A stretch of 5,737 nucleotides of DNA, from NCBI GenBank assembly GCA_947653315.1, contig CANTGP010000218.1:1-5737 (forward strand). Reading direction: 5' to 3'. The stretch comes from an uncultured Lachnospiraceae bacterium (lineage in GTDB: Bacteria; Bacillota; Clostridia; Lachnospirales; Lachnospiraceae). This document shows positions 1 through 5,737 of this stretch, one piece after another (within the stretch, counting starts at the first letter, position 1; each line of letters starts with the position of its first letter). Under the pieces are notes generated by a model. The model was not told the origin of the DNA and made no database searches. It saw only the letters and a list, made by a program, of their open reading frames with translations. The position numbers and the translations under genes were made by a program.

Positions 1-132
1 TTTCCTGCACGCTGCGTTCAGGCGTTCCATAACCTCTAACGCAAACGGTGTTGCCTTTACGGATTTTTCCCATACAACGGTTAACTGTTCTGACAGTGAC
101 GGTGTCATTTTTGCAACTTCTATAATTTTCAT
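1..132 (-). CDS. N-terminal fragment of an unidentified protein, weakly GNAT acetyltransferase-like
   Basis: Forty-four codons are open from an ATG at 132-130 to the left edge. The start is supported by a strong GGGAGGG ribosome binding site at 142-136, just upstream. The peptide begins MKIIEVAKM and contains LTVVWEKSVKAT. A helix of the form 'W..SV.AT' near residue 20 is common at the start of small GNAT-family N-acetyltransferases (YjaB-like), which would transfer an acetyl group from acetyl-CoA to an amine. Those proteins usually continue ATHxFL, whereas this one reads ATPFALEVMERLNAACRK, so either the resemblance is chance or an indel has altered the frame. The acetyl-CoA-binding motif would lie outside the window. 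The gene is divergent from putP. The coding call is fairly good; the family call is tentative. Confidence 0.55.
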   Translation of the reverse strand, partial: MKIIEVAKMTPSLSEQLTVVWEKSVKATPFALEVMERLNAACRK

Positions 133-178
133 TGTCCCTCCCTAAATTCCGGCAAGATTTCCGGTCTCTCCGTACTCC

Positions 179-187
179 ATGATACCA
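179..187 (-). promoter_or_regulatory. Possible extended -10 promoter for the leftward gene
   Basis: The minus strand reads TGGTATCAT, an extended -10 (TGn plus five of six matches to TATAAT), about 47 bases upstream of the leftward ATG. No convincing -35 hexamer lies 17 bases upstream, which is tolerated in extended -10 promoters. The leader between it and the ATG contains CCGG-CAAGATTT-CCGG (149-164), a weak inverted repeat. The call rests on motif matching only. Confidence 0.33.
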
Positions 188-262
188 CAAATCCGGGAGT
201 GAAGAAATAGCGCTTTTCAATGCCGCAACATTTCAGCCCGAATTTTTACGATTTTTCCGCAT

Positions 263-277
263 TACTTTGGTAAAGTA
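263..277. repeat. Palindrome abutting the putP -35 box
   Basis: TACTTT-GGT-AAAGTA is a perfect 6-bp inverted repeat with a 3-base centre. It ends one base before the putP -35 hexamer at 278. The symmetry and position suit a binding site for a dimeric regulator, either an activator or a repressor. No regulator gene in the window can be tied to it, so the function is inferred. Confidence 0.4.
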
Positions 278-306
278 TTGACTTGACGGTGTCCTTACCG
301 TATAAT
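278..306 (+). promoter_or_regulatory. Sigma-A promoter of putP
   Basis: TTGACT at 278-283 and TATAAT at 301-306 are separated by exactly 17 bases, a near-perfect housekeeping promoter. A second overlapping -35-like hexamer, TTGACG, lies at 283-288 but has poorer spacing. Transcription would start near 313, giving a leader of about 53 bases before the putP ATG at 366. The spacer itself holds an inverted repeat, ACGGT-N6-ACCGT (286-301), and another ACGGT lies at 321-325, so the promoter may be regulated rather than constitutive. Confidence 0.85.
286..301. repeat. Inverted repeat within the putP promoter spacer
   Basis: ACGGT-GTCCTT-ACCGT occupies the spacer between -35 and -10 and touches the first T of the -10 box. 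A protein bound here would block RNA polymerase or remodel the spacer, as spacer-binding regulators do. The half-site ACGGT recurs at 321-325. The symmetry is visible; the regulatory role is inferred. Confidence 0.35.
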
Positions 307-329
307 CAGATTTGTGTGCAACGGTATTA

Positions 330-339
330 TTGTATACAA
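330..339. promoter_or_regulatory. Candidate operator TTGTATACAA
   Basis: This is a perfect 10-bp palindrome about 17-26 bases into the predicted putP transcript, between the promoter and the ribosome binding site. TTGTATACAA resembles operators bound by GntR-family (FadR/FCD-type) regulators, whose sites often follow TnGTnnnACnA. Binding here would act as a roadblock repressor site. No GntR gene is visible in the window, so this is a motif-based suggestion. Confidence 0.4.
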
Positions 340-365
340 ATTTGAAAATACAGGGAGGACATAAG

Positions 366-1901
366 ATGAGCGACTCATTGGGATGGATTATTGTGGCGTT
401 TGTGTTATATCTGCTGATGATGGTATTTGTCGGTGCGGTATACGCGAAGAAAAACAACAGCTCCGAGGATTATTTCTTAGGGGGCAGGCAGTTAAACGGC
501 TGGGTGGCGGCGCTTTCGGCGCAGGCTTCCGATATGAGCGGGTGGCTGTTAATGGGGCTGCCGGGAAGTGTGTACGCGCTTGGGACCGGGCAGGCATGGA
601 TTGCCATCGGGCTTTTTATCGGGACGGTATGCAACTGGCTGTTTATTTCGGGACGGCTGCGGAGTTATACCATCCGTGCCAACAACTCGCTGACGCTGCC
701 CACTTATTTTGAGAACCGTTTCCATGATAAGAAAAGGGTGCTTCTGTTAATCTCCTCCGTTACCATCGTGGTTTTCTTTTTGGTTTATACGGCATCCGCA
801 TTGGCGGCGGGGGGCAAACTGTTTCATTCGGTATTCGGTATGGATTACCGGATTGCCCTTACGGTAGGCGCGCTGGTGATTCTGACCTATACGTTTATGG
901 GCGGCTTTTTGGCGGTATGTGTCACGGACTTTATCCAGGGGACATTAATGTTAATCGGTCTTTTGGTGGTGCCTATTGCGGCTTGGATGCTGGTCGGGGG
1001 CGGAAATGTCTCCGATGCCTTGGAACTCAGCGGTGCGGCAGGCGGAGCCGCGGGATTCTTAAGCCTTACCAATGACGGGACGGGGACGTACCGTGCGGTG
1101 GATATCATTTCCCAGCTTGCATGGGGACTTGGATATTGTGGAATGCCCCATATTTTAGTGCGTTTTATGGCGGTCAGGGATGAAAAGGAATTAAAGAAAT
1201 CCAAAGGGATTGCCATTGGCTGGGTGGCGCTGTCCCTTGCTTTCGCGGTGGTCATCGGGGTTATCGGCAGGGCTTACCTGTATCCCACGGTGTTAAGCGG
1301 CGGTGCGGAGGAAAATGTTTTTATCGAAATGATTATTAAATTGTTTACGCAGGACTGGAAAGCCCCGGTTATCGGAGGTATCTTCCTGTGCGGTATTTTG
1401 GCGGCTATCATGTCCACGGCGGATTCCCAGCTTTTGGTCAGCGCTTCCAGCATGGCGGAGGATATTTTCAAAGGGGTGTGGAAAAAGGATGCGGATGATA
1501 AGACGGTGCTGACGGTCAGCAGGATTACGGTATTTGTCATCGCGATTTTGGCTTACCTTATCGCCCTAAACCCGAACAGTTCCATTATGGGGTTGGTATC
1601 CAATGCGTGGGCGGGACTCGGTGCGGCGTTCGGCCCTACGGTGCTTTTGTCGCTGTACTGGAGACGGACGAATTTCCAGGGAGCGGTAGCGGGAATTGCG
1701 ACGGGTGCGCTGACGGTAATCATATGGGATTATATTCCGCTGGCAGGAGGAAGCACGCTGGGTGCAGTGACAGGACTGTATTCCCTTGCCATCGGTTTTG
1801 TTTTGGGGATGCTTGCCATCGTTGCGGTCAGCCTTGCAACGCCGGCTCCTTCGGAGGAGATGCTTAGGGAATTTGACGATGTGAAAAACCACCGTGTGTA
1901 G
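366..1901 (+). CDS. putP: Sodium/proline symporter PutP
   Basis: This predicted 511-residue membrane protein of the sodium:solute symporter family imports L-proline with Na+. It matches the roughly 500-residue family length and the 13-helix LeuT-like fold. The family signature EDYFLGGRQLNGWVAALS (34-51) is present. SDMSGWLLMGLPG (55-67) carries D56-M57-S58, corresponding to the Na+-site D55-M56-S57 of E. coli PutP, and W60 matches substrate-site W59. IMSTADSQLL holds S350-T351, corresponding to the second Na+-site pair S340-T341. The start at 366 is preferred over an in-frame ATG at 312: AGGGAGG (352-358) sits 7 bases upstream, and 312 falls at the predicted transcription start. The gene appears monocistronic, between its own promoter and a terminator overlapping its stop codon. 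Imported proline could serve osmoprotection, nitrogen supply or Stickland reduction; the sequence does not say which. No truncation is seen. A related substrate is possible, but proline is the best call. Confidence 0.93.
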   Translation: MSDSLGWIIVAFVLYLLMMVFVGAVYAKKNNSSEDYFLGGRQLNGWVAALSAQASDMSGWLLMGLPGSVYALGTGQAWIAIGLFIGTVCNWLFISGRLRSYTIRANNSLTLPTYFENRFHDKKRVLLLISSVTIVVFFLVYTASALAAGGKLFHSVFGMDYRIALTVGALVILTYTFMGGFLAVCVTDFIQGTLMLIGLLVVPIAAWMLVGGGNVSDALELSGAAGGAAGFLSLTNDGTGTYRAVDIISQLAWGLGYCGMPHILVRFMAVRDEKELKKSKGIAIGWVALSLAFAVVIGVIGRAYLYPTVLSGGAEENVFIEMIIKLFTQDWKAPVIGGIFLCGILAAIMSTADSQLLVSASSMAEDIFKGVWKKDADDKTVLTVSRITVFVIAILAYLIALNPNSSIMGLVSNAWAGLGAAFGPTVLLSLYWRRTNFQGAVAGIATGALTVIIWDYIPLAGGSTLGAVTGLYSLAIGFVLGMLAIVAVSLATPAPSEEMLREFDDVKNHRV

Positions 1902-1928
1902 GAAGCGGACGCACGGGCGGGATTTTTT
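1884..1928 (+). terminator. Rho-independent terminator of putP, overlapping the stop codon
   Basis: CCGTGTGT (1892-1899) pairs with ACGCACGG (1909-1916) as an 8-bp stem with one G-U pair and a 9-base loop. A run of six T follows at 1923-1928. An A-run at 1884-1888 followed by CC can extend the stem by pairing with GG and the T-run across a small bulge. The hairpin begins inside the last putP codons. The six-base gap between stem and T-run is slightly long, so efficiency is uncertain. Confidence 0.6.
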
Positions 1929-2020
1929 GACGGGGCGGCGGCAGCGGGATTGCCCATCCCGGTTTATCGGTCTGATAAAAGCCCCTAATAGGGCGGCGGT
2001 GGCTGTCCCGCCGCCCTGTC
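1929..2020. repeat. Nested inverted-repeat cluster with two competing folds
   Basis: Four hairpins lie side by side: CGGGAT-N5-ATCCCG (1945-1961), TTTATC-N5-GATAAA (1963-1979), GCCC-N6-GGGC (1981-1994) and GGGCGGCGG-N8-CCGCCGCCC (1991-2016). GGGCGGCGG also occurs at 1933-1941. That copy can pair with the same CCGCCGCCC (2008-2016), extended to a 13-bp stem (1929-1941 with 2008-2020, one G-U pair) that encloses the first three hairpins. The two arrangements exclude each other. This could be a structured RNA, an attenuator-like switch, or the terminus of a lost mobile element. I do not recognise a known RNA family here. Confidence 0.45.
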
Positions 2021-2026
2021 TGTTAT
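1991..2026. terminator. GC-rich hairpin, probable secondary terminator
   Basis: A perfect 9-bp stem, GGGCGGCGG/CCGCCGCCC with an 8-base loop, is followed by TGTCTGTTAT, a broken T-tract, on the plus strand. On the minus strand, the adjoining GCCC/GGGC hairpin (1981-1994) is followed by TTTTAT, so the region could also stop leftward transcription. It lies directly after the stop of the relaxase remnant read leftward and may have been that gene's terminator. The weak T-tracts keep confidence moderate. Confidence 0.45.
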
Positions 2027-2237
2027 CGCTTCATATCCTGCTTTCCGCGGGGCTGTTGTTCCCTTTGTTCCTGCCGTAAGATACTGTAAATACTCTTTTC
2101 TGCTTTTCTCTGCTTCTTTCACTTTCTCCTTCAATGCAAGATACCGTTGGTTGAGCGTTTGGTCATGCCTTTGTCGGGATTGGGATTTTGCCGTTCATCA
2201 CGCTTTTGAGATAATCTTTTGCCGCCGCAAATGTGCC
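2023..2237 (-). pseudogene. Decayed C-terminal tail of a conjugative-element relaxase
   Basis: Reading leftward, three consecutive frames give pieces that together resemble the C-terminus of MobA/VirD2-type relaxases found on Lachnospiraceae integrative elements. Such enzymes nick the transfer origin to start conjugation. Piece one (2237-2163) reads GTFAAAKDYLKSVMNGK...PTKA and then hits TGA, where the family as I recall it has Trp (TKAW). Piece two (2161 to about 2097) reads RYLALKEKVKEAEKSRK, a coiled-coil segment. Piece three (about 2096-2023) reads SIYSILRQEQREQQPRGKQ and ends in a natural TAA at 2025-2023. Removing one A from the minus-strand AAAA at 2099-2096 joins pieces two and three as ...EKSRKSIYSIL. 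About a dozen residues seem missing between pieces one and two. The catalytic N-terminal domain is absent. The match is from memory of the family and was not searched. Confidence 0.6.
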
Positions 2238-2289
2238 CTTGTGCGGCGTAAGGGCTTATAAAATGGGGAAACGTAAACGGAGTCTTTGC

Positions 2290-2318
2290 TTGATAAATCC
2301 GAGGGGCTATGATAAGAT
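2290..2318 (+). promoter_or_regulatory. Possible promoter of the HD-GYP regulator/sensor kinase pair
   Basis: TTGATA (2290-2295) and TAAGAT (2313-2318) are 17 bases apart, matching five and four of six consensus bases. An overlapping choice uses TATGAT (2308-2313) with a poorer -35, TTGCTT (2286-2291), at 16 bases. Either would start transcription about 50-60 bases before the regulator ATG. The rest of 2238-2377 holds nothing else I can name; a 7-bp hairpin, CGCCGCA/TGCGGCG (2223-2248), overlaps the relaxase remnant. Confidence 0.4.
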
Positions 2319-2377
2319 GAAAGCATGGCGTATGCAAGAACGGATGCCCGAAAGCAGCAAAACACGGAGGATGACCA

Positions 2378-3442
2378 ATGAAAGGAATCATATTAGTCGT
2401 GGATGATGACAGTGCAAACCTTATGCTTGCCCAAAAGATTCTCGGCGGGGAATACCGGATTGCCGCGGCTAATTCAGGACCGGCGGCACTGAAATACCTG
2501 GGGAAAAACCGCCCGGACGTCATTCTGCTGGATATCAACATGCCGGAAATGGACGGTTTTGAAACCATGGAACAGTTAAAAACCATGAAAGACATCAATA
2601 CCATTCCGGTCATTTTCCTGACGGCGGACAAGAGTACGGAGACGGAAACCAAATGTTTTCAGGTAGGCGCTTTTGATTTCGTGGGCAAGCCGTTTGTCCC
2701 GGATATCCTAAAGAGCAGGGTGAAACGCGCCCTTGAGCTGGAGCAGTACCACAACAGTCTGGAAACGCTGGTGAAGGAACAGGCGGAACAGTTGATGGAA
2801 CGTTCCAAACGCATCGGGGAAATACAGGAGAATGTCATCATAGGGTTGGCGAATTTAATTGAAAGCAGGGACGGAAGCACCGGAAAGCATGTGAAGAATA
2901 CGCAGGGATATGTGGAACTGATTGTGGAGGAACTGTCGGGAAAAGGACTTTTTTCAGACATTTTGGATGAAGAATATATGCAGAATATCTGCAAGGCGGC
3001 GCCGCTGCATGATATCGGCAAGATTAAGATACCGGACAGTATTTTGCAGAAGCCGGGGAGGCTGACGCCGGAAGAATTTGAAACGATGAAGAAACATACC
3101 GTTTACAGTACGGATGTCATAAAGGGAATTATCGGGGATGTGGAAAATGAGGAGTACGTCAGGGTTGCCAGTGACATCGCCATGTACCACCATGAGCGCT
3201 GGGACGGCACGGGTTATCCCGCGGGATTAAAAGGAGAGGAAATTCCGCTCTGCGCAAGGATTATGGCAGTGGCGGACGTGTTTGACGCGTTATATGAGGA
3301 GCGCTGTTATAAGCAGCCGGTCCGCCCGATGGAAAAGGTGCTGGGTATTTTGGAGGAAGGAAAGGGAACACAGTTTGATCCGGTGATCGTGGAGGTATTC
3401 AACGGTATGGAAGCGGTACTGCGGGAACGTTTGGGCGAATAA
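2378..3442 (+). CDS. Response regulator with HD-GYP domain, predicted c-di-GMP phosphodiesterase
   Basis: This predicted 354-residue cytoplasmic protein has an N-terminal receiver (about 3-120), a short coiled-coil linker (about 120-150) and an HD-GYP domain (about 150-350). Receiver residues are intact: acidic D9-D10, phospho-acceptor D52 in LLDINMPEMDG, T82 and K104. The HD-GYP part carries SRDGSTGKH (H171), HDIGK (H211-D212), H240, H271-H272, the GTGYP signature (279-281 is GYP) and D300, the expected metal ligands. The domain therefore looks catalytically competent for hydrolysing the second messenger cyclic di-GMP, as in RpfG; activity against other cyclic dinucleotides cannot be excluded. 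GGAGG at 2366-2370 lies 7 bases before the ATG. The hybrid kinase starts 83 bases downstream with no intervening terminator, so the two are probably cotranscribed partners. There is no DNA-binding domain, so output is enzymatic rather than transcriptional. Confidence 0.93.
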   Translation: MKGIILVVDDDSANLMLAQKILGGEYRIAAANSGPAALKYLGKNRPDVILLDINMPEMDGFETMEQLKTMKDINTIPVIFLTADKSTETETKCFQVGAFDFVGKPFVPDILKSRVKRALELEQYHNSLETLVKEQAEQLMERSKRIGEIQENVIIGLANLIESRDGSTGKHVKNTQGYVELIVEELSGKGLFSDILDEEYMQNICKAAPLHDIGKIKIPDSILQKPGRLTPEEFETMKKHTVYSTDVIKGIIGDVENEEYVRVASDIAMYHHERWDGTGYPAGLKGEEIPLCARIMAVADVFDALYEERCYKQPVRPMEKVLGILEEGKGTQFDPVIVEVFNGMEAVLRERLGE

Positions 3443-3525
3443 GAAGGTATGGAAAAACGGAAAGATAAGCCGGCATAAGCATTTACGGCGCCGACTGGAA
3501 ATGCAAGGACGGGCGGGGGAGGAAA

Positions 3526-5737
3526 ATGGATTTCGAGCGGGAAAACGAGCAGAAAGTGGAACGGGTAGTTTTGGCGGTTTACGTGGTTTATACTTTGGGG
3601 ATGACGGTTATGGCTTCGGTGCTGGGGTGGGGCAAATGGGTGCCGTGGCTTATTCTTGCCGGGATGGCGTCATGCATAGCCGTCCATGTGAAAAAGTACA
3701 GGGATTACCGGTTCCGTGCGGTGTTTACGTCCTGTATGTCATGGATGAACATGCTCGTTTACGGGATACATTCCAGCAGCTATTTCAGTATCCTTTCCAC
3801 AATGACATGCATGATAATCCTGTTGGGGATATACTGTATTCCGAATATTGTTTCCGTGGCGGCAGGGGCTTCGACATTCCTGCTTTTTTATCATGGGTTT
3901 ATCCTGCATGACATCCATATCACGGCGGACGGGGAGGGGGCGAGGATGGTCCTGCAGATTTTTTCCGTATATCTGGCGGAATACGTGACCTATTATCTGG
4001 TCAGGGGACAGGTGGAAAGCAACCGGAGGCTGTGGCGGGTGATTTCGGACCTGCGCAGGACGGAGCGCAGCAAAGACGATTTCATGGCAAACGTGTCCCA
4101 CGAAATCCGTACCCCCATCAATACCGTATGCGGTATCAGTGAAATGATACTGCGGGAGGATCTTCCGTTCCGTGTCAGGGAAGATGTGTTCGGGATACAG
4201 ACGGCGGGGCGGAATCTGTTGTCCGTGGTCAGCGATATCCTGGATTTCTCCGAATTGGAATCAGGGAATATGACGCTGGTGGAGGAGCCTTATAATATTA
4301 CTTCCACCATTAACGATATCATGAACATGGCTTTGGCGCGCAAGGAAGGGAAGAATTTGGAACTGATTGTGGACTGTGAGGCAGTTATGCCCTGCGGCAT
4401 GGTGGGGGATGAGCAGAAAATCCGCCGTGCCATCATGAATGTGGTGGATAATGCCATTAAGTTTACGAAAGAGGGAGCGGTTATCCTTGCAATCAATACG
4501 AGGAAGGAAGCATACGGCGTGAACCTGTCGGTGACGGTGAAGGATACCGGAATCGGCATGGAGGAAAAAAATATTGAGAAGCTGTTTTCCAGCTTTAACC
4601 AGGTGGATACAAAGAGAAACCGTCAGGAGGGCGGCATCGGGCTTGGGCTTGCCATTACGGAAGCGCTGGTGGGCAAAATGGGCGGTTTTATCACCGTGAA
4701 AAGCGCACCGGGAAGGGGAACCGAGATGCAGATTGTCATTCCGCAGAAAGTCGTGGACCGGACACCGATTATCTCCCTGCACAATCCGGAAAAAATCCGT
4801 GTGGCGTATTATATTAACATGGAAAAATATGATTTTGCGGCAATCCGGGAAGGGTATGCATCCACCATCCGTCATATCGCGGAGCAGTTGCAGATTGCCT
4901 GCCGCCCGTGTAAGAACCTGCAGGAATTAAAGCGGTATTTGGAAAAGGAAAAATTCAGCCATGTGTTTATCAGTTGGGAGGAATACTGCGAGGAAAAAGA
5001 ATATTTTGAAAAAATATCCAAAGAGATGAATGTGGTACTGGTAAAGGAGCGGGAAAACGGCGAAAATGCGGACAGTGGGATGTATTACATATACAAGCCT
5101 TTTTCGGTTCTTTCCATTGCGGCAGTCTTAAACGGCGAGCACGTAGTGCAGAGCATGGAAGGCGGACGCCGGATGGACGGGCGGTTCATTGCGCCGCAGG
5201 CGAATATCCTGGTGGTGGATGACAATGTGATGAACCTGCGCGTGGTGGAAGGTCTGCTGCGCCCTTACCAAATAAAGGTGTTTGCGGCGGGAAGCGGGAA
5301 GGAAGCCTTGGATAAAATCGAATCCATGGATTTTGACTTCGTGTTTATGGACCATATGATGCCGGAAATGGACGGTGTGGAGACCCTGCACCGGCTCAGG
5401 CAGAAGCCCGGAAAGTATTTCCAGGAAGTGCCCGTCATTGCCCTTACGGCGAATGCCATCGGCGGGGCGCGGGAGATGTTTCTTGCGGAAGGCTTCGCGG
5501 ATTTTGTGGCGAAGCCCATTGAGTTGTCCGTACTGGAAAGGGTTTTGCGGCGGCATATCCCGGAACAGAAGATTATTAAGGTGGAAGAAGCGCAGACCGC
5601 TTTGGAAGGATTGGAAAGCCTGCCGGCTTATGCAGGCGGATGGAAAGCGGCAGGCAGCGCCGGGGCGTTACATGACGGTAGTGCGGACGGCGGCAGCGGA
5701 AAGCATATGCCCTCTGACGCGGCGGATGGCGGTACGG
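3526..5737 (+). CDS. Membrane hybrid sensor histidine kinase, 3' end beyond the window
   Basis: The frame is open for 737 codons from ATG 3526 to the right edge. Upstream, the same frame is closed by TAA at 3466 with no other ATG, and GGGAGG (3517-3522) precedes the start by only three bases. About six hydrophobic segments (near 14-34, 38-55, 63-81, 86-105, 108-127, 141-159) form a membrane sensor with no large extracellular domain. HisKA follows, with FMANVSHEIRTPIN and phospho-acceptor H192. The HATPase has N-box N305/N309, KDTGIGM (D340) and GGIGLGL (G372, G374). Residues about 423-533 form a receiver-like domain lacking the Asp. A complete receiver (about 560-680) has D565-D566, D609 in FMDHMMPEMDG, T641 and K663. 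A Gly/Ala/Ser-rich linker then runs off the edge; an HPt domain beyond it would be typical. It probably phosphorylates the adjacent HD-GYP regulator through a relay. The ligand is unknown. Confidence 0.92.
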   Translation, partial: MDFERENEQKVERVVLAVYVVYTLGMTVMASVLGWGKWVPWLILAGMASCIAVHVKKYRDYRFRAVFTSCMSWMNMLVYGIHSSSYFSILSTMTCMIILLGIYCIPNIVSVAAGASTFLLFYHGFILHDIHITADGEGARMVLQIFSVYLAEYVTYYLVRGQVESNRRLWRVISDLRRTERSKDDFMANVSHEIRTPINTVCGISEMILREDLPFRVREDVFGIQTAGRNLLSVVSDILDFSELESGNMTLVEEPYNITSTINDIMNMALARKEGKNLELIVDCEAVMPCGMVGDEQKIRRAIMNVVDNAIKFTKEGAVILAINTRKEAYGVNLSVTVKDTGIGMEEKNIEKLFSSFNQVDTKRNRQEGGIGLGLAITEALVGKMGGFITVKSAPGRGTEMQIVIPQKVVDRTPIISLHNPEKIRVAYYINMEKYDFAAIREGYASTIRHIAEQLQIACRPCKNLQELKRYLEKEKFSHVFISWEEYCEEKEYFEKISKEMNVVLVKERENGENADSGMYYIYKPFSVLSIAAVLNGEHVVQSMEGGRRMDGRFIAPQANILVVDDNVMNLRVVEGLLRPYQIKVFAAGSGKEALDKIESMDFDFVFMDHMMPEMDGVETLHRLRQKPGKYFQEVPVIALTANAIGGAREMFLAEGFADFVAKPIELSVLERVLRRHIPEQKIIKVEEAQTALEGLESLPAYAGGWKAAGSAGALHDGSADGGSGKHMPSDAADGGT

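Noticed and set aside
312..365. In-frame upstream ATG that would lengthen PutP by 18 residues
   Set aside because: It falls at the predicted transcription start and has no ribosome binding site, while the ATG at 366 has AGGGAGG at ideal spacing and gives the normal family length.
1894..2079. 61-codon rightward open frame after putP
   Set aside because: It starts inside the putP end, crosses the terminator hairpins and encodes a low-complexity peptide; there is no ribosome binding site.
2238..2377. A c-di-GMP riboswitch before the HD-GYP regulator
   Set aside because: I looked because of the c-di-GMP link, but neither the GEMM-type conserved core nor a following terminator is present.
2131..2652. 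Long leftward open frame overlapping the start of the HD-GYP regulator
   Set aside because: Most of it is antisense to a gene with clear receiver motifs; its product matches no known fold and its tail falls in a frame other than those that give relaxase-like peptides.
3449..3478. Nine-codon leader-type ORF between regulator and kinase
   Set aside because: MEKRKDKPA has no run of a regulatory amino acid, and no attenuator hairpin follows it.
3501..3911. 136-codon rightward open frame at the start of the kinase
   Set aside because: It is out of frame with the kinase membrane and HisKA segments and is Gly-rich without a domain; the ATG at 3526 in the correct frame explains the region.
4261..4875. 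204-codon leftward open frame antisense to the sensor kinase
   Set aside because: It is His/Arg-rich with no recognisable domain and lies wholly inside the ATPase region of a well-supported gene; it is a codon-bias shadow.
5128..5556. 142-codon leftward open frame antisense to the kinase receiver
   Set aside because: It is a shadow of the receiver coding sequence with no plausible ribosome binding site or domain.

Overview
The window looks like a piece of chromosome from a low-to-medium-GC Bacillota, most likely a gut-type Lachnospiraceae/Clostridia. This is an inference from the strong GGAGG ribosome binding sites, the near-consensus sigma-A promoter, the gene style and a relaxase remnant of a type common in those genomes. 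No marker gene in the window fixes the taxon.

Layout: (1) At 1-132 on the minus strand is the N-terminal end of a gene running off the left edge, with a faint GNAT-acetyltransferase look. (2) At 133-365 is a divergent control region with a near-perfect promoter (TTGACT-17-TATAAT) for the next gene and three palindromic elements around it. (3) At 366-1901 is putP, a sodium/proline symporter with the Na+-site motifs intact. (4) At 1884-2026 is a putP terminator followed by a dense inverted-repeat cluster in which two copies of GGGCGGCGG compete for one complementary CCGCCGCCC. (5) At 2023-2237 on the minus strand is a decayed C-terminal tail of a conjugative-element relaxase, broken over three frames. 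It is absent from any simple ORF list and is probably the scar of a lost mobile element. (6) At 2378-3442 is a receiver/HD-GYP response regulator, a predicted c-di-GMP phosphodiesterase. (7) From 3526 to the right edge is a hybrid sensor kinase with six predicted membrane segments, HisKA, HATPase, a receiver-like domain lacking its Asp, and a true receiver. It is cut by the window end, probably before an HPt domain.

How the genes work together: the HD-GYP regulator and the kinase are codirectional, 83 bp apart with no terminator between them. They form a two-component pair resembling the RpfC/RpfG arrangement. The predicted flow is membrane signal, then H192, then receiver D609, then probably an HPt beyond the window, then D52 of the regulator, then c-di-GMP hydrolysis. 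putP has its own promoter and terminator and is not evidently linked to the signalling pair. The most noteworthy items are the relaxase ghost, the phospho-dead receiver inside the kinase, the palindrome-studded putP promoter and the alternative-fold region after putP. I did not see a clearly unprecedented multi-gene system.
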